DNA from: Gaiellaceae bacterium
GTDB taxonomy: Bacteria; Actinomycetota; Thermoleophilia; Gaiellales; Gaiellaceae
NCBI GenBank assembly: GCA_030446625.1
Contig: JAUJMY010000002.1
Location: 62,001-126,000 of the forward strand
Reading direction: 5' to 3'
Length of the DNA: 64,000 nt
A program made the translations under genes and the position numbers. Position 1 is the stretch's first letter; each line of letters begins with the position of its first letter. The notes under the pieces were generated by a model. It was not told the origin of the DNA. It did not search any database and worked only from the letters and a program-made list of their open reading frames with translations. Shown in pieces: positions 35,888-44,687 of the stretch.

Positions 35888-36757
35888 ATGTCGAGGATGG
35901 CGGCACCTGGACTGAACATCGCGGCACTCGCGCGACGTACTGCGGTCGCCCCCGACACGCTTCGCAAATGGGAGCAGCGGTACGGGATCCTGAGACCGTC
36001 ACGGACGGCGGGCGGGCAGCGGCGCTACGACGAGCAGGACGTCGCGCGCGTCGAGTGGCTGAAGGCGCGGCTCGCCGAGGGGTACCGGATCGGCGAGGCG
36101 GCGGCGCTGCTCGGGAGCGGCGGCGACACGGCGCACTCCGGGCCGGAGGAGCTCCGCGGGGCGCTCTTCGAGGCGGCCGACCGCGCGGACGCCGAGGCGC
36201 TCGCGCGCCTGCTCGAGCAGGCGTTCTCGCTCAACCGGCTCGAGGCGGCGCTCAGCGACATCGTCCTTCCCTTGCTGGAGCGCGTCGGCGAGGAGTGGGA
36301 GGCGGGGAGGTTCAGCGTCGCGCAGGAGCACCTCGTGACCTCCGCGGTGCGCTCCCGCCTGGAGCGGCTGCTCGCCGACGCGCGCGGAGGCGTGCGCGGC
36401 GTCGCCGTCCTCGCCTGCGCGCCGGGCGAGCGCCACGACCTCGCGCTGCTGATGCTCGCGGTGATGCTGCGCGCCGACGGCTGGCAGGTTGCGTACCTCG
36501 GCGCGGACACGCCGTTCGCCGACGCCGTCGCGCTGGCGACACAGCTCGACGCGCGCGTCGTCTGCGTCAGCGCGGCGCTGCCCGAGCCCGTCGAGGAGCT
36601 CGGGCGCGCGCTCAAGGAGACGCGGCTGCCTTCCCGGCTCGCACTCGTGGTCGGCGGCGCCGCGGTGACGCCGCGCGCGGCGCGCGCGCTGCGCGCGCGC
36701 TACGCGAACTCCGACTTGCCGACGGCGGTGGACGGGATCCGCGAGCTCGGCGAGTGA
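35888..36757 (+). CDS. MerR-type regulator with B12-binding domain (CarH/LitR-like)
   Basis: The N-terminal MerR HTH (residues 8-75) contains DTLRKWEQRYGILRPSRTAG and QRRYDEQDVARVEWL. A helical domain follows with WEAGRFSVAQEH, the W-x9-EH signature of adenosylcobalamin light sensors. A Rossmann B12 domain holds CAPGERHDLALLML (lower-ligand His) and VVCVSAALPEP. CarH-type proteins bind operators as dark tetramers and release on light. About 289 residues, normal length. ATG 35870 is an alternative start, but it lies inside the palindrome. The divergent nei gene suggests control of a photo-oxidative response. Confidence 0.85.
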   Translation: MSRMAAPGLNIAALARRTAVAPDTLRKWEQRYGILRPSRTAGGQRRYDEQDVARVEWLKARLAEGYRIGEAAALLGSGGDTAHSGPEELRGALFEAADRADAEALARLLEQAFSLNRLEAALSDIVLPLLERVGEEWEAGRFSVAQEHLVTSAVRSRLERLLADARGGVRGVAVLACAPGERHDLALLMLAVMLRADGWQVAYLGADTPFADAVALATQLDARVVCVSAALPEPVEELGRALKETRLPSRLALVVGGAAVTPRAARALRARYANSDLPTAVDGIRELGE

Positions 36758-37179
36758 GCTCGCGGGCGCGTTCGGCGGCGGCGGGCGCGGCCGCCGCGGC
36801 GGCCTGGGGCCTGCTCGAGCCGCTCGACCGCCGCGTCTTCCGCTGCGACTACTCCGACGTCGCGCTGCTCGGCAAGCTCGTCACGCGTGGGCACGGGTGG
36901 CGCGCCGCGGGCTTCGCACTGCACGTGGCGAACGGGGCGGTGTTCGGGCTCGCGTTCCACGAGTTGCGGCTCCGGATGAACGTGCCGCAGCGCCGCCTCG
37001 CCCTCACGCTCGCGCTCGCGGAGAACTTCGGGCTCTACCCGCTCTGCTACTTCGTCGACCGGTACCACCCCGCCCGTGGTCGAAGCGGGATCCCGCCCCT
37101 GCTCAGGAGCCGACGCGCGCTCGCCCAGGCGACGGCGCGGCACGGCGCGTTCGGCTACGTGCTCGGCCGCCTCGCGTGA
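36754..37179 (+). CDS. conserved hypothetical protein, probably membrane-associated
   Basis: The 141-residue product has an Ala-rich N-terminal hydrophobic helix, then LEPLDRRVFRCDYSDVALLG, GFALHVANGAVFGLAFHELR and LALTLALAENFGLYPLCYFV, giving three or four hydrophobic stretches. GTG overlaps the MerR stop as GTGA, so the two are coupled. Function unknown. Confidence 0.65.
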   Translation: MSSRARSAAAGAAAAAAWGLLEPLDRRVFRCDYSDVALLGKLVTRGHGWRAAGFALHVANGAVFGLAFHELRLRMNVPQRRLALTLALAENFGLYPLCYFVDRYHPARGRSGIPPLLRSRRALAQATARHGAFGYVLGRLA

Positions 37180-37186
37180 GCGGGCG

Positions 37187-37804
37187 TCAGGCGGCGAGGT
37201 CGGCGTCGTCGGCGAGAGCGCGCCGGAGCGCCGTCAGCGCGGTCGACGTCCGGCTCTTCACGGTGCCAAGCGGCGCGTCGACGCGCGCGGCGACCTCGGT
37301 CTGCGTCAGGCCGCCGTAGTAGGCGAGCTCGAGCACCTCGCGCTGGGCGTCGGGCAAGAAGCCGAGCGCGCGCTGCACCTGCTCGCGAAGTCCGACGAGC
37401 GAAGCCTCGTCCGCGGGGCCGGCCGCGTCGTCCCCACGCTCGTGCCTCTCGTCGAGGACGTCCGAGCGGCGACGCTGCTCACGCCGAACGAGGTCGACGG
37501 CGCGCCGGTGGACGAGCATGAGGATCCACCCGCGCACGCTCGTCTGCTCCGAGCGGAAGCTGTGCGCGCCCTTCCAGACCGACAGGAACGCGTCCTGAAC
37601 GGCGTCCTCGGCGAGACCGCGGTCGCGCACGACGCGCAGCGCGATCGCGTACGCGACGCGGTTGTGACGGTCGTAGAGCGTTCCCAGCGCCGCGTCGTCG
37701 CTGCGGGCGACGCGCGCGACGAGCGCGGCGTCGCTCGCGGGCGCGGGAGGAGCGGGCCGGGACGGGCCGCGAATGCGGGGGAGTGACAGGCCGGCGGCGG
37801 ACAC
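37187..37804 (-). CDS. ECF-family sigma-70 factor
   Basis: The 205-residue protein has sigma2 (YDRHNRVAYAIALRVVRDRG, then AEDAVQDAFLSVWKGAHSFR) and sigma4 (LPDAQREVLELAYYGGLTQT, then EVAARVDAPLGTVKSRTSTA), as in SigK-like factors. No anti-sigma gene adjoins it. GTG 37804 has TACGAT 6 nt upstream. The regulon is unknown. Confidence 0.9.
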   Translation of the reverse strand: MSAAGLSLPRIRGPSRPAPPAPASDAALVARVARSDDAALGTLYDRHNRVAYAIALRVVRDRGLAEDAVQDAFLSVWKGAHSFRSEQTSVRGWILMLVHRRAVDLVRREQRRRSDVLDERHERGDDAAGPADEASLVGLREQVQRALGFLPDAQREVLELAYYGGLTQTEVAARVDAPLGTVKSRTSTALTALRRALADDADLAA

Positions 37805-37810
37805 GACCTC

Positions 37811-37816
37811 ATCGTA
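37811..37816 (-). promoter_or_regulatory. -10 box TACGAT, leaderless type
   Basis: TACGAT lies 6 nt before GTG 37804; a weak TTTAGC stands 16 bp further upstream. Confidence 0.45.
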
Positions 37817-37839
37817 GACAAGACTTGGACGCGCTAAAC

Positions 37840-40800
37840 CTACGGCCGCAACACCGCGCGGCGTGGACCCGCGAGGAACCCCGCGTCGAGCAGGAGCGGC
37901 ATGATCTCCGTCTCGCCCACGGGGTCCCCGTCGAACCTCTCGACCGCGAGCCGCTTCGCGCCGCCAGCGCGCACGTGGGCGACGAGCGCCTCGAGCGCCG
38001 GGCGCAACCACGTCCCGTCCGGGTCGCGAAGCGGGACAAGCGACCGGCCGCCGCGCTCGACGAAGAGCGCCGCCTCGCCGCCGAGGAGGACGACCTGCGC
38101 GCCCGCCACACGCGCGGCGCGCGAACCCGAGCGCTTCGGCCACGGCAGGGCGGCGCCGTACGGCTGCGCGGGATCGGCCGCCGCGAGCACGAGCGGCTCC
38201 GCCGGCTCGCCCTCCTTCGGCCGCAGCTCCCGCAGCCGCTCGACCGCCCCCGGTAGCGCGAACTGCGCGCCGCCGAGCCCCTCGACGAAGTACCCGCGGC
38301 GGCAGACGCCGAGCGTCTCGAGCGCCTTCAGCTCCCCGTAGACGGCGCCGTAGCCGCCGGGAACGCCCTCCGCCCGCACGCCGTCGCGCGTGACGATGCC
38401 GAGCCGCTCGAGCAGGAGCTCGGCGAGCGCGCGGCGGTCGGGCGCGCCGGGGACGAGGCGCGCGGCGAGCGACCAGCGTCCCTGCGTCGCCGTGATCGCA
38501 CTCGCGCGCTGGCGCGAGAAGCGGCGGGGGCGGCGCTCTGCGCGCGGCGTCCCGTAGCGGCGGCCCGCTCGCAGCGGCGCCCAGGCGTCGTTCGTCACCT
38601 CACCCGCCCAGACGAGGTCCCACAGCGCGGGCAGCGCGAGCTCCGCCTCGAGTCCCGTCGCGGCGAGCAGGTCGTACCAGAACTCCGCGCTGCGGCCGAG
38701 CGCGCCGCGGAGCGCGTCGTGCACCTCGCCCTCGGGCGGAGGCGCGGCCGCCGGACGGCCGAGCACGGGCGCGTCCTCGCGAAAGAAGAGAGCGACGCGG
38801 TCGAGCCCGGCGCCGACCCAGACGAGCTCGCCTGACGCGCAGAGGGCGTCCAGGCGCGCGGGCTGGTAGCCCGGCACGCGGCGCGGCAGCACGTCGCTCT
38901 CCCACAGCGCGACCGGGAGCGGCAGGCCCTGGAGCGGGACGAGCGCCTCCCGGAGGGTCGCGCGCCGGTCGATGCCGTGCCAGTGCGGCAGGAACGCGCC
39001 GAGCGCCGCCTGCTCCGCCGGCTCGACCTCCTTGCGCAGCGCCGCGAGCGAAGCGCGGCGGAGGCGGCGCAGGACGTCGGGATCGCACCACTCCCGCTCG
39101 GTGCCTGCGGGACGCAGCTCCCCACGGACCAGCCGGTCGGCGCGCTCGAGCGCGTGCAGCTGCGCCTCCGCCGCGGCGGGATCGAGGCCGAAGCGCGCCG
39201 CGGCCTCGGCGGTCGTGAAGGGACCGCGCCCGCGTGCGAACCGGACGAGCAGCGACGGGAGCGGCTCCTCGCCGCCCTCGAGGAACGCCTCCGGCAGCCC
39301 ACCCGGCGGCATCGCCCCGACGGCGTCCCGGTAGCGGCCGGCATCCTCGGCCGCGATCAGGCGCTCGTCCCCCGCGAAGCGGACGAGCAGCGCGCGGCGC
39401 TCCTCGAGGAGCGGCGCCGCGAGCGCCGCGTCGTACTCGCCCGCGCGGCGGTCGCCGCGGAGGCGCAGCAGGTCGTGCAGCTCGTCCGGCGTCCGCGGGC
39501 GGCCCCGCAGCTGCTCCTCGACCTCGGCCAGCGCGTCGGCGTCGATCAGCTCGCGCAGCTCCTCCTGCCCCAGCAGCTCGCGCAGCAGGTCGCGGTCGAG
39601 CGACAGCGCCTGCGCGCGCCGCTCCGCCGGCGGTGTGTCGTCCTCGTACATGTAGTTCGCGACGTAGTCGAAGAGGAGCGAGGCCGAGTACGGCGACGCG
39701 GACGCCGTCTCGACGTCGACGACGTCGAGCTCGCGCGTGCGCAGGGCGCCGAGGATCCGCTTCAGCGCCGGCAGGTCGAACACGTCCTGGAGGCACTCGC
39801 GGTACGTCTCGAGGATCACCGGGAACGAGCCGTAGCGGCGCGCGACCTGGAGCAGGCTCTGCGCCTTCAGGCGCTGCTGCCAGAGCGGCGTGCGCTCACC
39901 GGGGCGCCGGCGGGGGATCAGCAGCGCGCGCGCCGCGTTCTCTCGGAAGCGCGCGCCGAAGAGCGCGCTCTGGCCCACCTCGGAGACGACGAGCTCCTCC
40001 AGCTCGGCGGGCGAGATCAGCACGTCGTCCGTCGGCGGCGGCGCGTCGGCGTCGGGCAGGTGGAGCGCGATCCCGTCGTCCGACCAGATCGCCTGCACCT
40101 CGAGGCCGAGCGACTCGCGCAGGCGCGCGGTCAGCGCCAGCGCCCACGGCGCGTGCACGCGGCCGCCGAACGGCGTCAGGATGCAGAGCCGCCAGTCGCC
40201 GATCTCGTCCCGGAAGCGCTCGACGACGATCGTCCGGTCCGAGGGCACGGAGCCGGTCGCTGCCTCCTGTTCGCGCAGGAAGACGAGCAGGTTCCGCGCG
40301 GCGCGCTCGTCGAGCGCGTAGTCGTCGCGCAGCCACGCCAGCGCCTTCTCCTCGGCGAGCGCGGCGAGCTCACGGGAGGCGGCCCCGATCGCCGCACCGA
40401 GCTCGTACGGCCGCCCCACGCCCTCGCCCTTCCAGAACGGGACCGCGCCCGGAACGCCCGGCGCCGGCGAGACGAGCACGCGGTCGCGCGTGATCTCCTC
40501 GATCCGCCACGTGGAGGCGCCGAGCAGGAACGTCTGCCCGGCCCGCGCCTCGTAGACCATCTCCTCGTCGAGCTCGCCGACGCGGCCGCCCCCGTCGACG
40601 AGGTGGACGCCGAAGAGCCCGCGGTCGGGGATCGTGCCCGCGTTCGTCACCGCGAGCCGGCGCGCGCCGGTGCGGCCGCGGATGACGCCCGCGGTGCGAT
40701 CCCAGACGATGCGCGGCCGCAGCTCGGCGAACTCGTCCGAGGGGTAGCGCCCCGCCAGCATGTCGAGGACGTTCTCGAGCTGCGCGCGCGAGAGGTCGGC

Positions 40801-42104
40801 GAAGGGGTACGCGCCGCGGACGAGATCGTGCAGCTCGCTCACGTCGACGTCCTCCTCGGCGCAGATCGCGACGATCTGCTGCGCGAGCACGTCGAGCGGG
40901 TTGCGCGGGATCACCGTCTCCTCGATCTCGCCGGCGCGCATCTTGCGCGCGACGACGGCGGCCTCCAGCAGGTCGGCGCGGAACTTCGGGAAGATGCGGC
41001 CCTTCGAGACCGCCCCGAGCTCGTGTCCCGCGCGGCCGATCCGCTGCAGCCCGCGCGCGACGGACTTCGGCGACTCGACCTGGATCACGAGGTCGACGGC
41101 GCCCATGTCGATCCCGAGCTCGAGCGACGACGTCGCGACGAGGCAGGTGATCTCGCCGCGCTTCAGCAGCTCCTCGACCTCGACGCGCTGCTCGCGCGCG
41201 AGCGACCCGTGGTGGGCGCGCGCGACGTCTTCCTCCGCCAACTCGTTGAGCCGCAGCGCGAGGCGCTCCGCGAGCCGGCGGTTGTTCACGAAGACGATCG
41301 TCGAGCGGTGCTCGCGGACGAGGCGGAGCAGCTCCGGGTAGATCGAGGGCCAGATCGAGGTGCTGCCGCCCTCGCCGCCGGTGCCGAGAATCTCGGCCCC
41401 GGCTCCGGCCGCGCCCGGCTCGCGCATGTCCTCGAGCGGGACGACGACCTGGAGGTCGAGCTGCTTCGCCGTCCCGGCGTCCACGAGCTGGATCGCGCGC
41501 GCGCCCGAGACGAAGCGGCCGATCTCCTCGAGCGGCCGCTGCGTCGCCGAGAGCGCGATCCGCTGCACGGGCTCGGCAACGAGGCGGTCGAGGCGCTCGA
41601 CGCTGAGCGCGAGGTGCGCGCCGCGCTTCGTCCCCGCGACGGCGTGGATCTCGTCGAGGATGAGCGTCCGGACGCTCACGAGCGTCTCGCGCGCGCGAGG
41701 TGAGGAGCAGGAAGAGCGACTCCGGCGTCGTGATCAGGATGTCCGGGGCTCGCGCAGCATCGCCGCGCGCTCCTTCTGCGGCGTATCGCCGGTCCGACGG
41801 CAACGCGGAGCTCGCTCTTCAGCCCCGCGAGCGGCCCGCGCAGGTTCCGCTCGATGTCGTAGTTCAGCGCCTTCAGCGGCGACACGTACAGCAGCCGGAG
41901 ACCGTCTCCGGGCGTCGCGTTCAGGCGGTCGATCCCGTAGAGGAACGCGGCGAGGGTCTTCCCCGACCCCGTCGGCGCCTGGATCAGCGTGTGGCCGCCG
42001 CTCGCGATCGCGGGCCAGCCCAGCGCCTGTGCCGGCGTCGGCGCGGCGAACGCGTTCTCGAACCACGCGCGCGCCTCGGAAGTGAACGGCGCGAGCGGGT
42101 CCAT
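37840..42104 (-). pseudogene. lhr: Lhr-like DEAD/DEAH helicase with a cluster of frame breaks
   Basis: Read through, this is a full-length Lhr (about 1,420 residues). The N-terminus has PTPAQALGWPAIASG and QAPTGSGKTLAAFLYGIDRL. After the breaks come DILITTPESLFLLLTSRAR, LILDEIHAVAGTKRGAHLAL, SATQRPLEEIGRFV, ATSSLELGIDMGAVDLVIQV and QRIGRAGHELG, then the long Lhr-specific C-terminal region with a winged-helix and Lhr core. Three indels fall within ~110 bp (about 41,695, 41,745 and 41,805), between motifs Ia and II; the remaining 1,270 codons are open. Lhr helicases act in DNA repair. Such tight clustering suggests either local sequence error or a recent lesion. TACCCT lies 7 nt before the ATG. 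Confidence 0.85.
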
Positions 42105-42598
42105 CGAATCCAGGGTACCCGTGCCCGCTCGCCCGCCTGCGCAGGGATTCCGGCACGCCCGGCGAAACGCACCCGCGTGCTCCGGCGCCTCCTGACCGTC
42201 CTGTTCGTGCTCCTCGTGATCGCCGGCTGCGGCGGCGGCGACGCGGCCGCGACGCCTCCGACGGTCGTCGAGCAGCAGACGGTCGGCGGAGCCTGGGAGT
42301 CCGCGGTCGGAGCGTCGGGGAGACGCTTCGCGTTGCTCGCCGCGCGCCGCTCCTCGACCGAGCTCCCCTCCTGCGGCGCCCCACCCGGGCCCATCATCGC
42401 CACGTCGCCCTCCGTCACGACCTCGCGCGGATCCGCGTGCACGTACTCGTCGTCCTCGGCCGCGCCGCGCGGATCGCCCTCGACGTCGAGCGCGTGCGGG
42501 TCGGCCTCCTGCTTCGCGGCGCGCGGCCCGTCGTCGTCGCGCGCCCACTCGCCCTGCCGCCCTGTGTCCTCGCCGAGCTCCTCGCGCTCCTCGTCCAT
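41984..42598 (-). CDS. acidic hydrophilic hypothetical protein (3' end uncertain)
   Basis: From ATG 42598 about 110 codons look well coded: MDEEREELGEDTGRQGEWAR, then DDGPRAAKQEADPHALDVEG and REVVTEGDVAMMGPGGAPQE. They are strongly acidic, with GC-ending codons. Beyond roughly 42,270 the frame stays open to 41,984 but reads as antisense of a lipoprotein signal and overlaps the start of lhr, so the true end is probably lost. A structured repeat element lies 40 nt upstream. Family unknown. Confidence 0.4.
   Translation of the reverse strand: MDEEREELGEDTGRQGEWARDDDGPRAAKQEADPHALDVEGDPRGAAEDDEYVHADPREVVTEGDVAMMGPGGAPQEGSSVEERRAASNAKRLPDAPTADSQAPPTVCCSTTVGGVAAASPPPQPAITRSTNRTVRRRRSTRVRFAGRAGIPAQAGERARVPWIRWTRSRRSLPRRARGSRTRSPRRRRHRRWAGPRSRAAATR
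42112..42117 (-). promoter_or_regulatory. -10 box TACCCT, leaderless type
   Basis: TACCCT on the minus strand lies 7 nt before ATG 42104 of lhr. Confidence 0.4.
42177..42290 (+). pseudogene. lipoprotein N-terminal fragment
   Basis: GTG 42177 opens VLRRLLTVLFVLLVIAGCGG, a textbook lipoprotein signal with lipobox VIAGC, then a polar segment (TPPTVVEQQTV). After about 35 codons coding quality collapses and the sequence becomes the antisense of the acidic gene on the other strand. Probably a truncated gene. Confidence 0.35.
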
Positions 42599-42637
42599 GC
42601 GTCCCTGATCGCCGCGCCGCGGCCGCGCGAAACTCCC

Positions 42638-42801
42638 AGGAGGGTTCGGCGAAACAGTCGCTGTGCCGCCGCCGCACGCTGGACGGCGCGCGCTGCGTCC
42701 TCGGTCGTCCCCGTATCCACTGATACGCCGACTCCCTGCGTCCTTGCCTCGCCACCGCCCAGCGCACGCCTGCGACGAGGACCGTTCCGCCGAACCCTCC
42801 T
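42638..42801 (-). ncRNA. candidate structured element, copy 2
   Basis: The 164-bp segment is closed by a perfect 14-bp inverted repeat (AGGAGGGTTCGGCG at 42638-42651; complement at 42788-42801). It contains an inner hairpin CGTATC-CACT-GATACG (42712-42727) flanked by conserved blocks CTGCGTCCTCGGTCG and CTCCCTGCGTCCTTGCCTCG. The same blocks recur at 52098-52259 with different but still complementary stems, which argues for RNA structure. On the minus strand it begins at the TAG stop of the membrane gene at 42800. Confidence 0.55.
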
Positions 42802-43069
42802 ACCGCCCGCCGAGCGCGTAGAAGAGCAGCAGCACCGCGGTGATGACCACGAGGAGCACCGCGCCGAGCACGACGGTCACGCCGCCGAAGATCGTCAGCG
42901 GGGTCGTCTCGCGCTCGCCCTCGAGCAGGTCCTCGCGCACCGCCTCGCCCGCCCGCTCGCTCACCGCGCCGACGGCGCTGCCCGCCGCGTTCCCGAGCGG
43001 CTCGACGAGAGCCTGCTGCTCCTCGTCGATGCTCGCCGCGGCCTCGGGCTCGTTGTCGCGCGCGCTCAT
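42800..43069 (-). CDS. small C-tail membrane protein
   Basis: The 89-residue product has an acidic, helical N-terminal part (SIDEEQQALVEPLGNAAGSA) and one membrane span near the C-terminus (residues 60-84). Its ATG overlaps the acyl-CoA dehydrogenase stop as ATGA. Function unknown. Confidence 0.65.
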   Translation of the reverse strand: MSARDNEPEAAASIDEEQQALVEPLGNAAGSAVGAVSERAGEAVREDLLEGERETTPLTIFGGVTVVLGAVLLVVITAVLLLFYALGGR

Positions 43070-44241
43070 CCGACGCCCGCCAGCAGGAACGCGCGGCTCT
43101 CCTTCAGCATCTCCCGGGCGATCACGAGGCGCTGGATCTCGTTCGTCCCCTCGTAGATCTGCGTGATCTTCGCGTCGCGCATCATCCGCTCGACGGGGTA
43201 CTCTTGGATGTAGCCGTACCCGCCGAGGATCTGCACCGCCTCCGTCGTCACCGCCATCGCAACGTCGGTGCAGTAGAGCTTCGTCATCGCGGACATCTTC
43301 GTCAGGTCGGGCGCGTCGTCGTCGATCATCTGGCCGCACTTGTAGAGGAGGCCGCGCGCCGCCTCGCAGCGCGTCTCCATGTCGGCGAGCTTCGCCGCGA
43401 TGAGCTGGTGCTGCGCGATCGGGCGCCCCATCGTCTCGCGACTCTTCGCGTACTCGAGCGCGTAGTCCGTCGCGCCCTGCGCGAGCCCGAGCCCCTGCGC
43501 CGCGATCCCCGGGCGGGAGCGGTCGAGGATCCGCATCGCGATCCGGAAGCCCTCGCCCTCCTCGCCGAGCAGGTTGTCCTCCGGCACGCGGCACTCGTCG
43601 AAGAAGATCTCGCCGGTCGTCGAGCCCTTGATGCCCATCTTCGGCTCGATCCGGCCGACCTGGAAGCCGGGCGCGTCCGCCTCGACCACGAACGCGGAGA
43701 TGCCCGCGTGGCCGGCGCTCGGGTCCGTCTTCGCGAAGACGACGTAGAGGCCGGCGACGCCTGCGTTCGTGATGAAGCGCTTCGACCCGTTGATCACGTA
43801 GTGACCGTCCTCCCGCCGCGCCTCGGTGCGCATCGCCGCGGAGTCGGAGCCGGAGCCGGCCTCGGTGAGCGCGTACGCGGCGAGCCACTCGCCGCTCGCG
43901 AGCCGCGGCAGCCAGCGCTCCTTCTGCTCGTCGGTGCCGGCGAGCTTGATCCCGAGCGAGCCGAGCTCCTGCACGGCGAGGATCAGCCCCGTCGTCGCGC
44001 AGACCTTGGAGATCTCCTCGATCGCGACGAGCACCATCAGCGCGCCCGTGCCGGTTCCGCCGTGCTCCTCCGCGAACGGGAGCGCGAGCAGCTCGTGCTC
44101 GCGCATCAGCTCCACCATGTCCCAGGGGAACTCCGCGGACTTGTCGATCTCCGCCGCGCGCGGCGCGAATCGCTCCCGCGCGAGCTCGCGAACGAGGTCG
44201 CGTATCTCGCGCTGCTCGTCGCTCAGCGGGTCGTACGGCAC
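43066..44241 (-). CDS. acyl-CoA dehydrogenase
   Basis: The 391-residue flavoprotein shows LSDEQREIRDLVRELARERF, AYALTEAGSGSDSAAMRTEA (FAD/substrate loop), ITNAGVAGLYVVFAKTDP, MGIKGSTTGEIFFDECRVPE, QILGGYGYIQEYPVERMMRD (region around the catalytic base) and ITQIYEGTNEIQRLVIAREM, with EGTNE holding the catalytic Glu of short-chain enzymes. It oxidises fatty or branched acyl-CoA, passing electrons to ETF. GTG 44241 fits the family start. Confidence 0.93.
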   Translation of the reverse strand: MPYDPLSDEQREIRDLVRELARERFAPRAAEIDKSAEFPWDMVELMREHELLALPFAEEHGGTGTGALMVLVAIEEISKVCATTGLILAVQELGSLGIKLAGTDEQKERWLPRLASGEWLAAYALTEAGSGSDSAAMRTEARREDGHYVINGSKRFITNAGVAGLYVVFAKTDPSAGHAGISAFVVEADAPGFQVGRIEPKMGIKGSTTGEIFFDECRVPEDNLLGEEGEGFRIAMRILDRSRPGIAAQGLGLAQGATDYALEYAKSRETMGRPIAQHQLIAAKLADMETRCEAARGLLYKCGQMIDDDAPDLTKMSAMTKLYCTDVAMAVTTEAVQILGGYGYIQEYPVERMMRDAKITQIYEGTNEIQRLVIAREMLKESRAFLLAGVG

Positions 44242-44270
44242 GGCGAGGATGCTACTCCCCGCGAACGCGC

Positions 44271-44660
44271 TCAGCCCGCGAGCCGGTGGTAGACCTCGAA
44301 CCGGTTGCCGGACGGGTCGGCGAAGAACACGGCGTAGTAGTCCGGCCCGTACGGCATCTCCTTCGGTCCACTGAGCTCCGTGGCGCCGGCCTCGGCGACC
44401 AGCGCGGCGACGCGGTCGACCTCGGCCCGCCCGCTCGCCCGGAACGCGATCCGGTTCTCGTTCGGCGCGTGCTCGCGGCTCTCGACGAAGGCGAAGTACG
44501 CGGTTGCAGGGAGCTCGCCCGTGGTCGCGAAGACCTTCCACTCGGCGCCCTGGTAGGGCTCGGTGAACCCGAGCGCCGGGAGCCACGCCTCGTAGAACGC
44601 GAGCGCCTCCTCGACGTCCCGGACGCGGAGGTCGACGTGGCCGAACGGGTTGCGCTCCAC
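44271..44660 (-). CDS. glyoxalase/VOC-family protein
   Basis: The 129-residue protein begins FGHVDLRVRDVEEALAFYEA and ends YYAVFFADPSGNRFEVYHRL, the paired beta-alpha-beta-beta-beta modules of a single VOC domain, with the metal-site His near the start and the Glu near the end. Substrate unknown. It is divergent from the amidohydrolase gene across 27 bp. Confidence 0.85.
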   Translation of the reverse strand: MERNPFGHVDLRVRDVEEALAFYEAWLPALGFTEPYQGAEWKVFATTGELPATAYFAFVESREHAPNENRIAFRASGRAEVDRVAALVAEAGATELSGPKEMPYGPDYYAVFFADPSGNRFEVYHRLAG

Positions 44661-44675
44661 CGGCCGGTCGGACAC

Positions 44676-44681
44676 TACAGT
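44676..44681 (+). promoter_or_regulatory. -10 box TACAGT, leaderless type
   Basis: TACAGT lies 6 nt before GTG 44688. Confidence 0.5.
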
Positions 44682-44687
44682 GCGCCC

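Noticed and set aside
38977-41703. A 900-codon open frame on the plus strand opposite lhr
   Set aside because: Antisense shadow with repetitive Arg/Glu/Val composition; the minus strand carries all Lhr motifs.
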